Source: UBA1756 sp045222555
GTDB lineage: Bacteria; Bacteroidota; Bacteroidia; Bacteroidales; WCHB1-69
Assembly (NCBI GenBank): GCA_045222555.1
Contig: JBGUYY010000086.1
Coordinates: 54,078 to 118,077, forward strand
Length of the DNA stretch: 64,000 nucleotides
Direction: 5' to 3'
Position 1 is the stretch's first letter. Each line of letters begins with the position of its first letter. Under the pieces are notes generated by a model. It did no database searches. It saw only the letters and a program-made list of their open reading frames with translations, and was not told the DNA's origin. Of this stretch, positions 25,542 through 36,800 are shown piece by piece. Position numbers and translations under genes: made by a program.

Positions 25542-27065
25542 CTATTCCTCTTTTTTCTCTTCTCTCCTTTCGGGTTTCATTTGGGGGAAGAGCAACACAT
25601 CCTGGATGGAAGGCGAGTTGGTCATGATCATGGCGAGGCGGTCGATGCCGATGCCGAGACCTGCAGTGGGCGGCATACCAAACTCAAGGGCGCGGAGGAA
25701 GTCCTCGTCGAGCACCATCGACTCAGTGTCGCCACGCTTGCCGAGCTCCAACTGAGCCTCGAAGCGTTTGCGCTGGTCGATGGGATCGTTGAGCTCAGAG
25801 TAGGCGTTGCAGAGCTCCTTACCGTTGCAGATGGCCTCGAAGCGCTCGGTCATGCCAGGCTTGGTGCGGTGCATCTTGGTGAGGGGCGACATCTCGACGG
25901 GGTAGTCGTAGATGAAGGTGGGCTGGATGAGCTTCGACTCGGCGGTCTCGCCGAAAATCTCATCAATAAGCTTGCCTTTTCCCATCGTGCTATCTACGGC
26001 CACACCCACGCTCTTGGCGAAGGCTGCCAGCTCCTCTTCGTTCATATTGGAAACATCCGTGCCGGTAAAATGCTCAATGGCCTCGAACATAGTGTAGCGT
26101 TTCCACGGACGTTTGAAGTCAATAATATTTTCGCCCACCTGAACCTTTGTCGTGCCGTGCAGGGCGATGGCCACAGCTTCCACCATCTCTTCCACCAAAT
26201 TCATCATCCATTCATAATCTTTATACGCCACATAGAGTTCCATCTGGGTGAATTCAGGATTGTGGAAGCGGTCCATACCCTCATTGCGGAAGTCCTTCGA
26301 GAACTCGTACACGCCGTCGAAACCGCCCACGATGAGTTTCTTAAGGTAAAGCTCATCGGCGATACGGAGATAGAGCGTCATATCGAGGGTATTGTGGTGG
26401 GTTTTGAAGGGACGTGCCGCCGCGCCGCCGTAAAGAGGCTGCAAGATGGGGGTTTCCACTTCCAAATAACCCTTGTCATTCAAGAAATTACGCATGGTGT
26501 TCACCAGCTTGGTGCGCTTGATGAAAGTCTCTTTCACCTGAGGATTCACGATAAGGTCAAGGTAGCGCTGGCGATAGCGTTGTTCAGGATCGGAGAAAGC
26601 GTCATAGGTGGTGCCGTCTTTTTCCTTCACGATGGGAAGGGGACGGATGGATTTGCAGAGCAAAGTGTATTCCTTGACATGGATACTGATGGCGCCGGTC
26701 TGCGTGGTGAACACGAAACCTTTCACACCGATGATGTCACCAATGTCAAGTTTCTTGAAAACCGTATTGTACATGGTTTTATCCTCACCCGGACAAATCT
26801 CGTCGCGTTTGACGTAGATCTGGATTCTGCCGACGGCATCCTGGAGTTCGTAGAAGGAGACGGCGCCCATGATGCGCTGGCTCATGATACGGCCGGCCAG
26901 GCTCACGTTCTGGAAAAGGGAGTTGTCGGTCGGGAATTTCTCAAGGATTTCCGCAGAAGTCGCGTTCACCTCGAAGAGAGGTGCCGGATAAGCATTGATT
27001 CCCAACTGGGTAAAGTCATCTAATTTTTTTCTTCTAATGATTTCTTGCTCTGATAATTCTGCCAT
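25542..27065 (-). CDS. lysS: Lysyl-tRNA synthetase, class II
   Basis: 507 residues. An N-terminal OB-fold anticodon-binding domain (about 50-160) is followed by the class II catalytic core with motif 1 around FLNDKGYLEVETPILQP, motif 2 FRNEGMDRFHNPEFTQ and motif 3 GLGIGIDRLAM. It charges tRNA-Lys in the cytoplasm. The ATG at 27065 (MAELSEQE) is chosen; the frame is open to 27137, but that stretch contains the terminator of the next gene. A Lys/Glu-rich tail ends the protein. First gene of lysS-mscS-speB. Confidence 0.96.
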   Translation of the reverse strand: MAELSEQEIIRRKKLDDFTQLGINAYPAPLFEVNATSAEILEKFPTDNSLFQNVSLAGRIMSQRIMGAVSFYELQDAVGRIQIYVKRDEICPGEDKTMYNTVFKKLDIGDIIGVKGFVFTTQTGAISIHVKEYTLLCKSIRPLPIVKEKDGTTYDAFSDPEQRYRQRYLDLIVNPQVKETFIKRTKLVNTMRNFLNDKGYLEVETPILQPLYGGAAARPFKTHHNTLDMTLYLRIADELYLKKLIVGGFDGVYEFSKDFRNEGMDRFHNPEFTQMELYVAYKDYEWMMNLVEEMVEAVAIALHGTTKVQVGENIIDFKRPWKRYTMFEAIEHFTGTDVSNMNEEELAAFAKSVGVAVDSTMGKGKLIDEIFGETAESKLIQPTFIYDYPVEMSPLTKMHRTKPGMTERFEAICNGKELCNAYSELNDPIDQRKRFEAQLELGKRGDTESMVLDEDFLRALEFGMPPTAGLGIGIDRLAMIMTNSPSIQDVLLFPQMKPERREEKKEE

Positions 27066-27092
27066 GTTATGATGGGTCTTAAAATTCGGGTG

Positions 27093-27100
27093 CAAAAATA
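27093..27100 (-). promoter_or_regulatory. -7 element before lysS
   Basis: Minus-strand TATTTTTG 27 bases before the lysS ATG; the upstream TTG is not clear. Confidence 0.4.
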
Positions 27101-27111
27101 CGATTTTTTTG

Positions 27112-27147
27112 AGTAAAAAAAAAGCCTGCACTTTCATGCAGGCCTTT
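27112..27147 (-). terminator. Terminator of the 233-residue T9SS protein gene
   Basis: On the minus strand a GC-rich stem (arms 27121-27130 and 27137-27147, one bulge) is followed by a run of T. It lies just after the stop at 27168 and upstream of the lysS promoter. Confidence 0.85.
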
Positions 27148-27167
27148 GGTATCAGAAAACTCAGCGA

Positions 27168-27869
27168 TTAGCGAACAACGCTGACTTTCTTGGTGGTGAC
27201 ATTCTGACCGTCAACGATACGCACGATGTACATGCCCTTGGCGAGAACAGAAGCGTCGATAGCCTGATTAGCGGAAGCGCTCTCAACATTGCTGACCATG
27301 CGGCCGTTCATGTCGAATACGCTGACCTGTGAACCTTCTGCATTGGCAACATAGATAACATCGGTAGCGGGGTTCGGGTAAACATTGATTTCGCCAGCAA
27401 CGATGTTCTCAATGCCAGTGCCACGATTGATGGTAAGGCAAGCCTGATTGTTGGAAGCATCAGGATCGGTGGCAGCGCCAACGATACGAACATTGTAGCA
27501 AAGTTCGAAAGTGCCTTCAATGCCTTCCAAATCTGCAGCAGTGAACAGAGGCTGCTGACCAGACAGGATGGTACCATTACCTGCGGTCACGTTAGCCAGC
27601 TGAGCACCCATAAGGTACATAGCGCCCAAATTCTGACCTTCGAGGATGATATCCAAGTAAACAGTGTCAGTTCCAGCAGGCACATCCGGTCCGTTGTTGA
27701 CGAGGACTGCATTGGGGTTGAGGTCATCGTTCAAACCGAGGTTGAGCTCTGTGATGAAGTTCTGGTCGGTAGAATTGTCAACAAAGCCCATCATATAATA
27801 ATCAACACTCTGGGCGTTCATTGCCACAACAGCAAACATGGCTGCGAAAAGGGTAAAAAGTTTTTTCAT
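27168..27869 (-). CDS. Small secreted T9SS cargo protein (paralogue A)
   Basis: 233 residues: signal peptide about 1-19 (ending MNAQ), a beta-rich domain (about 20-150) opening SVDYYMMGFVD, and a type A T9SS C-terminal domain (about 158-233) starting INVYPNPATD and ending KKVSVVR. The middle domain contains the block LCYNVRIVGAATDPDASNNQ, almost repeated in the neighbouring gene, so the two are tandem paralogues. The middle domain resembles a single Ig/CARDB-like beta sandwich but I do not recognise a named family. It has its own -7 element and terminator, so is likely transcribed alone. The product should be exported and anchored to, or released from, the cell surface. Confidence 0.8.
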   Translation of the reverse strand: MKKLFTLFAAMFAVVAMNAQSVDYYMMGFVDNSTDQNFITELNLGLNDDLNPNAVLVNNGPDVPAGTDTVYLDIILEGQNLGAMYLMGAQLANVTAGNGTILSGQQPLFTAADLEGIEGTFELCYNVRIVGAATDPDASNNQACLTINRGTGIENIVAGEINVYPNPATDVIYVANAEGSQVSVFDMNGRMVSNVESASANQAIDASVLAKGMYIVRIVDGQNVTTKKVSVVR

Positions 27870-27912
27870 AATGTTTTGTTTTGGTTAATAATAAATTGAT
27901 TTTTTTGAATTG

Positions 27913-27920
27913 CAAAAATA
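27913..27920 (-). promoter_or_regulatory. -7 element before T9SS paralogue A
   Basis: Minus-strand TATTTTTG, 43 bases before the start, in the 97-base gap after paralogue B. Confidence 0.4.
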
Positions 27921-27966
27921 CATGATTATTCAGAAAATTGTTCTAAATAAAACTAAAAAAATCATT

Positions 27967-28662
27967 TTATTCAGTAATGATGATTTTTTGCACCTTTTCC
28001 GAAGTACCATTGGTCATTTTTACGAAATACAACCCTGCAGACCAGCCTGATAGGTCGGCTGACATAATATTCTCTGACACATGGGCATGCCAAAGTTTTT
28101 TCCCCGACAAGTCAAATACCTCCACTTTCGTGCCGACGGGCGCCTTGACTTGCAGCACATCATGCGCCGGATTAGGCCATACGCTAAAGTTGTCCTCCGC
28201 ATATTCTGGCACCGGCAGCGGCCGGTTCACCTGCACGCAGGCGCGATTGTTGTCTGCCACCGGATCGCTGGCACTCCCCACTATCCGCACCTCAATGCAA
28301 AGCTGAAAGGCCGTAATCGTGTTCTGGTCCATCGTTTCGGCAGTCATCAGCGGCTGCGGCAGCGACACCGTGGCTTCCTGTCCGGGTGTCAGACTCTGCA
28401 ACTGACTTCCCCTCAAGAAGAAATAGGTGGCATAACTTCCATTATAATAGATGTCAAAATAAACGCTGTCGCTCGTCGCCGGCACATCTGTCCCATTGTT
28501 TTTCAACCGAATCGAAGGAGTAAAGTCCTCACTGGAAGACAGCAACAACTCCTCCACTAAATTCTCCTGGTCATCCAGAAACCCTAACAACTCGTAGTCC
28601 ACCGACTGCGCTTGCGAAGCCACTCCAGCCATCATCAACAAAAAGAATACTACCTTTTTCAT
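27967..28662 (-). CDS. Small secreted T9SS cargo protein (paralogue B)
   Basis: 231 residues with the same layout as its neighbour: signal peptide about 1-18 (ending SQAQ), a beta-rich domain beginning SVDYELLGFLDD and containing LCIEVRIVGSASDPVADNNR, and a T9SS C-terminal domain (about 157-231, VWPNPAHD to the end). Divergence from paralogue A is substantial outside the shared blocks, so the duplication is not recent. It starts 3 bases after the SAM hydrolase-like stop, hence probably the last gene of a run with that gene and the serine hydrolase. Confidence 0.8.
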   Translation of the reverse strand: MKKVVFFLLMMAGVASQAQSVDYELLGFLDDQENLVEELLLSSSEDFTPSIRLKNNGTDVPATSDSVYFDIYYNGSYATYFFLRGSQLQSLTPGQEATVSLPQPLMTAETMDQNTITAFQLCIEVRIVGSASDPVADNNRACVQVNRPLPVPEYAEDNFSVWPNPAHDVLQVKAPVGTKVEVFDLSGKKLWHAHVSENIMSADLSGWSAGLYFVKMTNGTSEKVQKIIITE

Positions 28663-28665
28663 TTT

Positions 28666-29436
28666 TTATGAATTTTCGTTAAAAATTTTAATCTCTATTT
28701 CTTGTCCCACACACCATTTTGGCAATATCACCAACTTCGCCCCATAACTCACAATCTCCAACACTCCCAATGAATTCGCCACCAAATAGGGTTCATAATC
28801 CGTCTCGTAGCGTTCATGGAACTTCCGAATCACACAGGCACTCAACCTGATCTCAAACGACTGGTCCCCTAACACCTCCTTGAACAGATCCGCCGGAATG
28901 TTCGTCACCACATTGTGATGACTGTCAATATACATCACATGGCCTTTCAGCACACGGTCGACCTCCAAATAGGCATACCGCAGCAGATAGTTTTTGGTCT
29001 CCAACACCACCTCCTCTGTCATATCCTGACAACGGCCAGCCGAACAGGCCTCTGCTAAGCGACACATCTGCACCAGACAATCGTCATCGCTTCCCACAAA
29101 CCGACGCACCTGCAAAACCCCATCCGGGAACAAAGCCGGGAGAACCCCATTGTCAACTCCAATAAAATAATGTCCATCCATCTTCACCACCACAGGCTTC
29201 TCACAAGTCGATCGGGAAACCCCTGTCAACAAAAGATGCAAACTTCCTTCCGGAAAACGATGGTACAAACGAGACATCATGAACGCCGTCTGGTTGACAT
29301 CCAGCAACTCCACATCATGAGCCAAGTCCACAATACAGGCATCCGGGAAACGCTTGTACAGCTCCCACTTCAACAGTCCCAACGATACGTCATCCCATCC
29401 CCAGTCGCTGATCAATGTAATCACTTGTCTCTCCAT
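28666..29436 (-). CDS. SAM hydrolase-like protein (SAM hydroxide adenosyltransferase, former DUF62)
   Basis: 256 residues of the fluorinase/chlorinase-like superfamily. Early motif ITLISDWGWDD (family TDFG/D-type loop), DLAHDVELLD, FMMSRLYHRFPEGSLHL and GVDNGVLPALFP correspond to conserved blocks. Most bacterial members hydrolyse S-adenosylmethionine to adenosine and methionine rather than halogenate; that is the default expectation. It lies 30 bases after the serine hydrolase and 3 before paralogue B. No transport or methionine genes are nearby, so its role here is unclear. Confidence 0.8.
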   Translation of the reverse strand: MERQVITLISDWGWDDVSLGLLKWELYKRFPDACIVDLAHDVELLDVNQTAFMMSRLYHRFPEGSLHLLLTGVSRSTCEKPVVVKMDGHYFIGVDNGVLPALFPDGVLQVRRFVGSDDDCLVQMCRLAEACSAGRCQDMTEEVVLETKNYLLRYAYLEVDRVLKGHVMYIDSHHNVVTNIPADLFKEVLGDQSFEIRLSACVIRKFHERYETDYEPYLVANSLGVLEIVSYGAKLVILPKWCVGQEIEIKIFNENS

Positions 29437-29466
29437 CCGTCAAATACTATTTACATGCCTGTCATA

Positions 29467-30729
29467 CTACTTTTTCCACAAGCCCGTACAAATCTCATCG
29501 TGCACCAATAACCGCAATTTGCTCTTCGACAACAGATTTTCTTCCGCACTCGGATACACCCGATTGGAAAGAAAAATATAGATGAACTCATTCTGCGGAT
29601 CACACCAAAACACTGTGCCCGTAAAACCCTGATGCCCGTACGTTTTGTTTCCTGCAAGAAGGGGCAACAATCCCGTCTCGCCAGTAAACTTCGGGGTGTC
29701 AAAACCCAGTCCGCGCCGCTGGCAGCCGTGCATCGGGCAGGTGCTCACAAACTGAAGCACAGTTTTCTCAGAAAGATAACGATAGCCATCCCACTCTCCG
29801 CCATTCATCAACATCTGCAGGATGATGGCCACATCGTGGGCGGTGGAGAAAAGCCCCGCGTTGCCGCACACCCCGCCGAACACTGCCGCCGACTGGTCGT
29901 GTACATAGCCGCGCAGCTGCTGCTTGCGGAAATAGGTGTCATTCTCCGTAGGCGCAATATTCTCTACAGAAGTCCACTCCTTCGGGTTGAAACCTGTGCG
30001 CATCAAATTCAGCGGGCGATAAAAATTTCTATTTAGGAACTCATCCATCGGTTCACCCGTTATCTTTTCCACAATTTCCTTCATCAAAATGAATCCCAAA
30101 TCACTGTACACATACTTCTTCGGTCCAAGGGTGAGATGCGCAATCTTATATAAAACCGTATCGGGATAATCGGCACGGAGATAAACGCTGTCGGCCACTT
30201 TCACCGAATAGAGAGAGTCTGGCGTAGAGTGAAGGTAACGGACGTCCCACACTCCTTTAGGAGAAATTTGACGGTAAAAGGGAACAAAAGCACTCAGTCC
30301 TGAAGTGTGGGTCATCAGCTCAGCAATGGTAAGATTGCCAACGGGCGTGCCCATAGTATAGTTGAGATAATCGGATACCTTATCCGTAATCCGCAACAGA
30401 TGGTCATCATACAGCTTCATCACCGCGAGCGTGGTGGCGAGCGACTTGGTCATGGAGGCCACATCATACATCGTGGAATCATTAACGGGAGAAATGGTAT
30501 CGTAAGTCTGATAGCCAAAATTATGGTCATAGACCACTTTGCCCTTATACAGCGCCAAAATCTGGCATCCGGGCAGCACGTGCTGGTCGATGCAACGCTG
30601 CACCATATTTTCAATACGTTGGTTATACTCGGGAGAAAGCGCACTATAGCCCTGCGTTCCCTGCGCCCTAACCCCTTCATTCACAAAGAGAATTAAAGCA
30701 AGAATAACAATGACCAGTCTTTTGAACAT
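29467..30729 (-). CDS. Beta-lactamase-fold serine hydrolase (class C/esterase-like)
   Basis: 420 residues with a signal peptide (about 1-22, cleavage near VRAQ). The catalytic SxxK is Ser92-Met-Thr-Lys95, and the second motif is Tyr208-Ser-Asp210 in YVYSDLGFILM. A late HQGFTG block stands where the KTG-like third motif belongs. Such proteins include D-aminopeptidases, esterases and peptidoglycan-related hydrolases; true beta-lactamase activity is not implied. Expected in the periplasm or outside. First gene of a run with the SAM hydrolase-like gene and T9SS paralogue B. Confidence 0.85.
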   Translation of the reverse strand: MFKRLVIVILALILFVNEGVRAQGTQGYSALSPEYNQRIENMVQRCIDQHVLPGCQILALYKGKVVYDHNFGYQTYDTISPVNDSTMYDVASMTKSLATTLAVMKLYDDHLLRITDKVSDYLNYTMGTPVGNLTIAELMTHTSGLSAFVPFYRQISPKGVWDVRYLHSTPDSLYSVKVADSVYLRADYPDTVLYKIAHLTLGPKKYVYSDLGFILMKEIVEKITGEPMDEFLNRNFYRPLNLMRTGFNPKEWTSVENIAPTENDTYFRKQQLRGYVHDQSAAVFGGVCGNAGLFSTAHDVAIILQMLMNGGEWDGYRYLSEKTVLQFVSTCPMHGCQRRGLGFDTPKFTGETGLLPLLAGNKTYGHQGFTGTVFWCDPQNEFIYIFLSNRVYPSAEENLLSKSKLRLLVHDEICTGLWKK

Positions 30730-30746
30730 AACTACTCAAATATCCG

Positions 30747-30754
30747 CAAAAATA
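30747..30754 (-). promoter_or_regulatory. -7 element before the serine hydrolase gene
   Basis: Minus-strand TATTTTTG 18 bases before the start; no clear TTG. Confidence 0.35.
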
Positions 30755-30811
30755 AAAGATTGTAATGAAAAGAGAGGATAAAGGGTCTGAATTTTATAAA
30801 CAAAAAAATGT

Positions 30812-30845
30812 AGAAAAAAAGGGGCTCCCTTTCGGAAGCCCCTTT
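30812..30845 (-). terminator. Terminator of the giant adhesin gene
   Basis: On the minus strand AAAGGGGCT (30845-30837) pairs with AGCCCCTTT (30826-30818), followed by more T. It starts 20 bases after the adhesin stop. Confidence 0.88.
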
Positions 30846-30864
30846 GAGATATTCATATCAGGAA

Positions 30865-33800
30865 TTATCTGACAATCACAACACGTTTGGTCACGACAAC
30901 ATCCTTGCTGCGAGCCGTCACCATGTAAACGCCCTGAGCGAAATCGCTGGTGTTGATCTTGATGATCGGAGTAGCATCGCTGTCGATGTTGATGTTGGTG
31001 TTGCTGAGAGCCTTACCGTTACCATCAGAGAGGATGACGGAAGTTTCACCCTGGAAGCCGTTGAGCTCAACCGTGACGTAGTCGCGAGCCGGGTTCGGGT
31101 AAGCCACCACAGTAGGAACATTGCCAAGCGGATCAACAGTAACCACACCCTCCATCGGATTGACAAACGGAGTGCTGGTGGAAATCGGTTCGCCGGTAAC
31201 GGTCATAAAGATATTGGCAGAGGAGATAACTCTGCTAGTCGGAGTAGCATTCTGACCACCCACCTTACCATCATCGTGGCAGTAACCTTCACCGCCCCAT
31301 GCGCTACCACCAGTGTACTCAACCATTTCAACATGGATCATGTATTCACCAGGCTGTCTGAACTGAGTGAAGGCAATGGTATTCGGACGACCGTAGAGGT
31401 AACCGTTACCAGAGTTGGTCAAGAAGGTGAATGTACAGTTGTATTCAGGAGTCAACCAGCAGAGGTCGAAGTAGTTGTAGTGGTTACCTGCGGAAACACC
31501 CATACCGATACTCGGATAATCAGACGGGATTACGACAGGAGCCGTAGTGAAGGTCTGAGCATTGAGTGAGTACTGGTCCATATAGGTGCGGAAGGTCGGG
31601 GTGAAGTAATCATCCACATCAGAGGTGATCTCGATCGTATCGGTACCAACGATTCTGAACATCGTATAGTGGAAGCCCACCTTCACATTGGTACAGTTCA
31701 TACAGTTACGATCAACAAAGATCTCGAAGCCCTTCGTACCGGCAGCATAGTTGCCCGTCTCGAAGCTACCGCGGATTTCACGCTCCTGCAACGTGCTGGC
31801 ATCAGCATTGTTGTTCATGTCACGCACCAACAGGTAAGCATCATCCGTAACAGTCAGATGAAGGATCCAGACGCTATCGCAACCGTGGATGGTTTGCAGA
31901 CTGTCATGGATCAAGTAAACCGTATCGTTCACCGTAATCACAGTACCATCAATCACAACAGGATCAATAGCGCGGTCGGTGTGACCAGTCCAAGTGAACG
32001 GTAATTTAGAGATACACACGCGAGCGGTATCATGGAACTCGTAAGTCGGATAGATGGTCAGCATAGCGGAAGCTGTGTCGGAGCAGCCGCGTGCATCCAC
32101 CACTTCAACCATGAACTTGTACTCGCCTTCAGCGAAGTTGGAGAGGTTACCAGAAGTGATGGTGGTAACATTTACATCCGTCTGATCATCCCATCCCGTT
32201 CCGGTCAACTGAGTAGTATCACCATTCTTCACATAGGACCATGTGTAGCTGTAGTTCGGCGTACCCTGCTGACCAAGAGGCAGGTTGGTCTTCAATCTGA
32301 AGTCCACATTGTCGCAATTCTCAGTAAGCGAATTATCGGAAAGGTCTGTGATGTCAAGCGTCACCACCAAAGTATCGGGCTGCAGCACCTCAATAGTGCT
32401 ATCAGCAGCGTGACAACCGTCAGCATCAACTGCCTTCACGGTATAGGTACCAGCGGCAACACCGGTGAATACCGTATAGTTATCGGTAATTTGGTCACTC
32501 AGAACCTGACTACCACCCAACCAAATGCTGACCGTATCATTGTCGGTGCCGCCAGAGACCCAAACCATGATGTTACCATCAACCATGCTGTGGCAGCTTA
32601 CGCTATCCATTCTCACAGAGTCGATGACGAGCGGAGCAGGAACGGTAACACGGATAGTAGCAGTGTTGGTATTACCACAAGTGTCTTTGTAAGTAAGGGT
32701 AACGATGGTGGTATCCGTAATCACATCATCCACAGCAGGAGACTGCGTGATCTCCATGGCTGCGCTGGTGCAGTTGTCGGTGTAGTGAGCGCGGATAGAG
32801 TCAGACACATCCGGAATAGTGAAAGTACAGTTACCTATGGAGGTAGCAGCAACATCACCCAAAGCAGTCACATCCAACGTAGGACGTGTGGTATCCTTAA
32901 TGTTAATGATCTGAACAGCAGTATTTGCGTTACCGCATTCATCGGTCACGGTGTAAGTTCTGGTCACATAGTTATCATTCTCACAACCCTGACCATTGCG
33001 GGTCTCAACATCAGTGTGAGTAACCGTCACTCTGTGGCAGTCGTTAATCGTCAGACCAGCACCTACGAGCAGAGTGCTGTCATCATATACGTCTACACCA
33101 GAGAGAGAGTAACCGCAGTTGTCATCCGTGTAAACCAACGCTGAAGCAAGCGTACCCGTAATCTCAGGCTTCACAGTATCATAGATATAGATGTACTGCA
33201 TGAACTGTGATTCATTGCCAGTGCTGTCCACCACAGTATAGGTACGAGCAATCGTGTCGGGGCAGGTACCAGCGGAACGCACCTCAGTATAAGTAAGTTC
33301 ATTCTTCAACTCACAATCTTCAATGCTGGTCATACCCAGATAAGCGAGTGCCTCAGCAACCGTCGTAAAGACAGCGGGACGGGTCGGGTTGCAATCACCA
33401 GCGGCGGAGTACAACAGTGAATCCTTAACCTTCGGCAGATTCGTCAGAGCATCCGTATATTCGGTGGTAATAATCGGATTATTCGTATCGCGGACAAAGA
33501 TGTCATGCGTGAAATCAGTGCTATGACCACAAGTATCAGCGATGGTGTAAACTCTATGAATCTTGGCAATATACGGCAGGTTGGTGAGAGCGGTGTAAGA
33601 AGTATCAGCCACGCAGGTCATGTTGTTATCCAGGTTGCAGTCGGTAACCGTGTAGCTGGTGTAAGCGGCCAACAGGTCAGAAACCGTGGTGAACTCGGCA
33701 TCAGCATTGAGGTCGCAATCCGGATGATCGTTCATGTAGGAGGTGTCGCCCGGCAGTTCGGTGAAGCTGAGAACCGGTGCGGTAACATCCTGAATTCTGA

Positions 33801-36800
33801 TCAGGTGGGTGAAGGTAGTATTGGAAATATTACCGCAGCTATCAGCAATCTTATAGACGCGGGTCACCACACGCTCGCAAGAGATAGCAGTAGTATCTTC
33901 ATCGGTAACATAAACCTCTGAAGTATTACCCACGTTGCAATCCTCAACCTCGAAGGTCGGGTCGAAGGCGATCACCTGAGCATAGGTGGTGAACGGATCC
34001 ACATCGTGACCTAAGCAGTTAGCGCTGGTCTCATCCATTTCAATAATGCTATCTTTAATAGTAGGAGTAACCACAACCGGCACAGAGGTATCCATCATGC
34101 GGATAGCCTGAATGAACTCTTCGGAGACATTACCGCAGGAGTCAGCAACGGTGTAGTAAACCGTATCAACGGAGTAGCAACCGAAATGCTTCCAAGTAGC
34201 AGTACGGGTCTGAGTAAATGTGGTAGGATCAAGGTGGCAATCAGTGAAGCTGTAGCCATGAGCAATAGCATCCGTAAGAGCAGTCCAGTGCAAACCAGTA
34301 GTATCGGTGCTCGTGCACTGCGGATAAGTCATGTAAGTGGTATCCTCATCCAAAGTAGCAGGAGCCGTAACAACAGGAGCGAGCTTGTCATCATACTTCA
34401 CACTCAAGGTGAACATATTGTCGGAGATATTACCGCAAGCATCCTGAACTCTGTAGTAGTAGTGGACGTAACGGGTACAAGCATCGTCAGTAGTGTCAAT
34501 GTGATCAGTAATCAGTTCATTGCTGTCAAGCTTGCACTCGGTAACAGTGTAGTGGTTATCGAAATCATACAATTTCTTGTAAGTATCAATATCCAGAACA
34601 ATCTGCAATGCATACACGCCGCAGTTAGCATCCTGAACAGTATCAATCGTATGGATATAGCTGTCATCAACGACAGGTTTCACAGTATCCACAGCGATGA
34701 TGTACTGATAGAGGGTATCAGACACATTACCGCAAGAGTCGGCGATGGTGTAAGGAACAGTAACCTTAATGTTGTTGCAACCTTCGTCTTCTTGACGCTG
34801 CGGGAATCTGGTAAGGTTAGCTGAAGAAAGGTCAATGTTACAATCCGTAATATCATAACCATGATTATAAGCATCATCACCGTTAGTCCAGTAAGTAGTG
34901 CCCAAATCCGGAAGGTCGCAATTGGCTTTTCTGTAAACCGTATCGTTCTGAATATTCGTAAACTCAATAGCAGGTTTGGTGGTATCCATAATCACCACAT
35001 TGAGGGTGAACTTGCCATCGGAAATGTTACCACAGAGGTCTTGGACTTTATAGTAGAGATGTACAATACGTGAGCAACCAGGAGCGGTAGTATCGCTAAC
35101 GAGTGTAGCATCAGTAGCAGCAGTAACCAAAGTATTGCTGTCCAATCTGCATTCAGTTACACTATAACCATTATCTAAATTGTAAAGGTCTTTGTAGGTA
35201 GCGATATTGAGGATAGCATCCGGTACCGTGAAGGTGCAACCAGGTTCAACCAAGTAGATGGTGTCATTGTGCTCGAAAGTAGCCACCACCGGTTTCACCG
35301 TATCCATCACATAAAGGGTATCCATGAAAGTGGTTTCGTTGTTGAAGCAGTCAGTCACATGGAAGGTGGTGACGATGGTCTTTTCCGGACAGTTAGCCTC
35401 GGTCACCTCGCTGGTACCACGAGTGATGGTGATGCCGGAGCACTCATCGAAGCTCATCGTCCAGTTATAACCACTGTATAAGCTGGTGTCCGTCAAAGCA
35501 GCATAACGAGCAGCGGTGTCGGCAGTAACGGCATCGCAAGTAGCCGTCATATAAACGGTGTCTTTCGGTGTAGGACCGTTGACAACCGGAGCAATGTGGT
35601 CAACCACATGGATAGTATCCACTAAGAGAGATGAATTGCCGCAACCATCGGTGATGGTGTACACGCACATGATGGTGGAGTCGCAAGTGGCAAGACTGCC
35701 AGAATAAAGGGTATCCACATTAGTAACTGAAAGGACACCATCTCTCGGGCAATCCGTGATACCTGCGCCAGCAGCGATCAGATCATCCACATTATCATAA
35801 GTCGGGAAGGTGAAAGTACAGCTGCTTGACAATTCAACATCCGTGCTGAAGTGAGTAACTTGCGGTTTGGTGGAGTCGGTAACAACGACGTTCTGGTAGA
35901 TCGTGTCAGCATTACCACAGTGGTCTTTTATAATGTAAGAAACTTTATAGATCGTCACACAATCATCACGCATCACGAGAGTAGGAGTAACATTTAAGTC
36001 ATTACGTCTGATGGTGAGGATACCTACCGGGTAAGCACAATCGGTGATATTGCTAATACCCAGACTAGTATGAGAAGCCAAGAAATTAGCCAGAGTATCA
36101 CCAGGGTTACCCAGCGTATCAAACGTCCATGTAGTAGATGTCATAGCTTCATTAACAGATTCTAATGCATCACAACCTGCATTGTAATAGATGGTGTCGT
36201 TCGGCATAGTATCGCCAGAGACATAGGTAATAACCGGAGCCGTTGTATCAATAACGGTGAACTGGCGGTCATACTGAGTACGGTTACCGCAAGCATCTAC
36301 GGAAGTAAATGTAATGTATTTGGTTCCAAATATTTCTCTACTACTATACACTCTACAACCATTATAGAACGGAGCAGTAGCACTGTTATTAGTAACCGGA
36401 TAAGTCGTTTGCTGACAGCTGTCACCCGCATCCGGGATGGTGAGCCATGCAGTGAAATCAGCTTCCCAGTTGCTGCAATCCACCGTGTCATTTTCAGGAG
36501 CATCGTACTGCGGTCCAACGCGGTCAATGATACGGAAGTGCTCAATCACCGGAGTAGAGGTATTGCCTCTACAATCCTTGGCAATCCATTCAATGGTATA
36601 TCTACCATCGCAATCGTCACCCTGCCAGCCCACATAGTGCTTGCCATCGGACGATAATGTAGTAGTATCGAATAATTCACGTGATGTACCATTAATGTAG
36701 TAAATTTCAACAGTAATATCATCGTCACACTCATCAACGTACTGAACATGGTTGATCCAACTCTTGAGGGTGTCCAAATTACCATGGCCATCGCATTCCA

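Noticed and set aside
25347..27023. Open frame of 558 codons on the plus strand opposite lysS
   Set aside because: Low-complexity His/Glu/Gly/Val composition typical of the reverse complement of a real gene; lysS on the other strand has all class II motifs.
28666..29436. Halogenase (fluorinase or chlorinase) function
   Set aside because: Most bacterial members of this superfamily are SAM hydrolases, and no halometabolite genes are nearby.
29467..30729. Beta-lactamase resistance gene
   Set aside because: SxxK and YSD motifs alone fit many esterases and peptidases of the same fold; no specific beta-lactamase features or ampR-like regulator.
33000..36500. Regularly spaced repeats that could suggest a CRISPR array
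   Set aside because: The periodicity is about 300 bases and codes for HYR-like protein modules; there are no short identical direct repeats with unique spacers.
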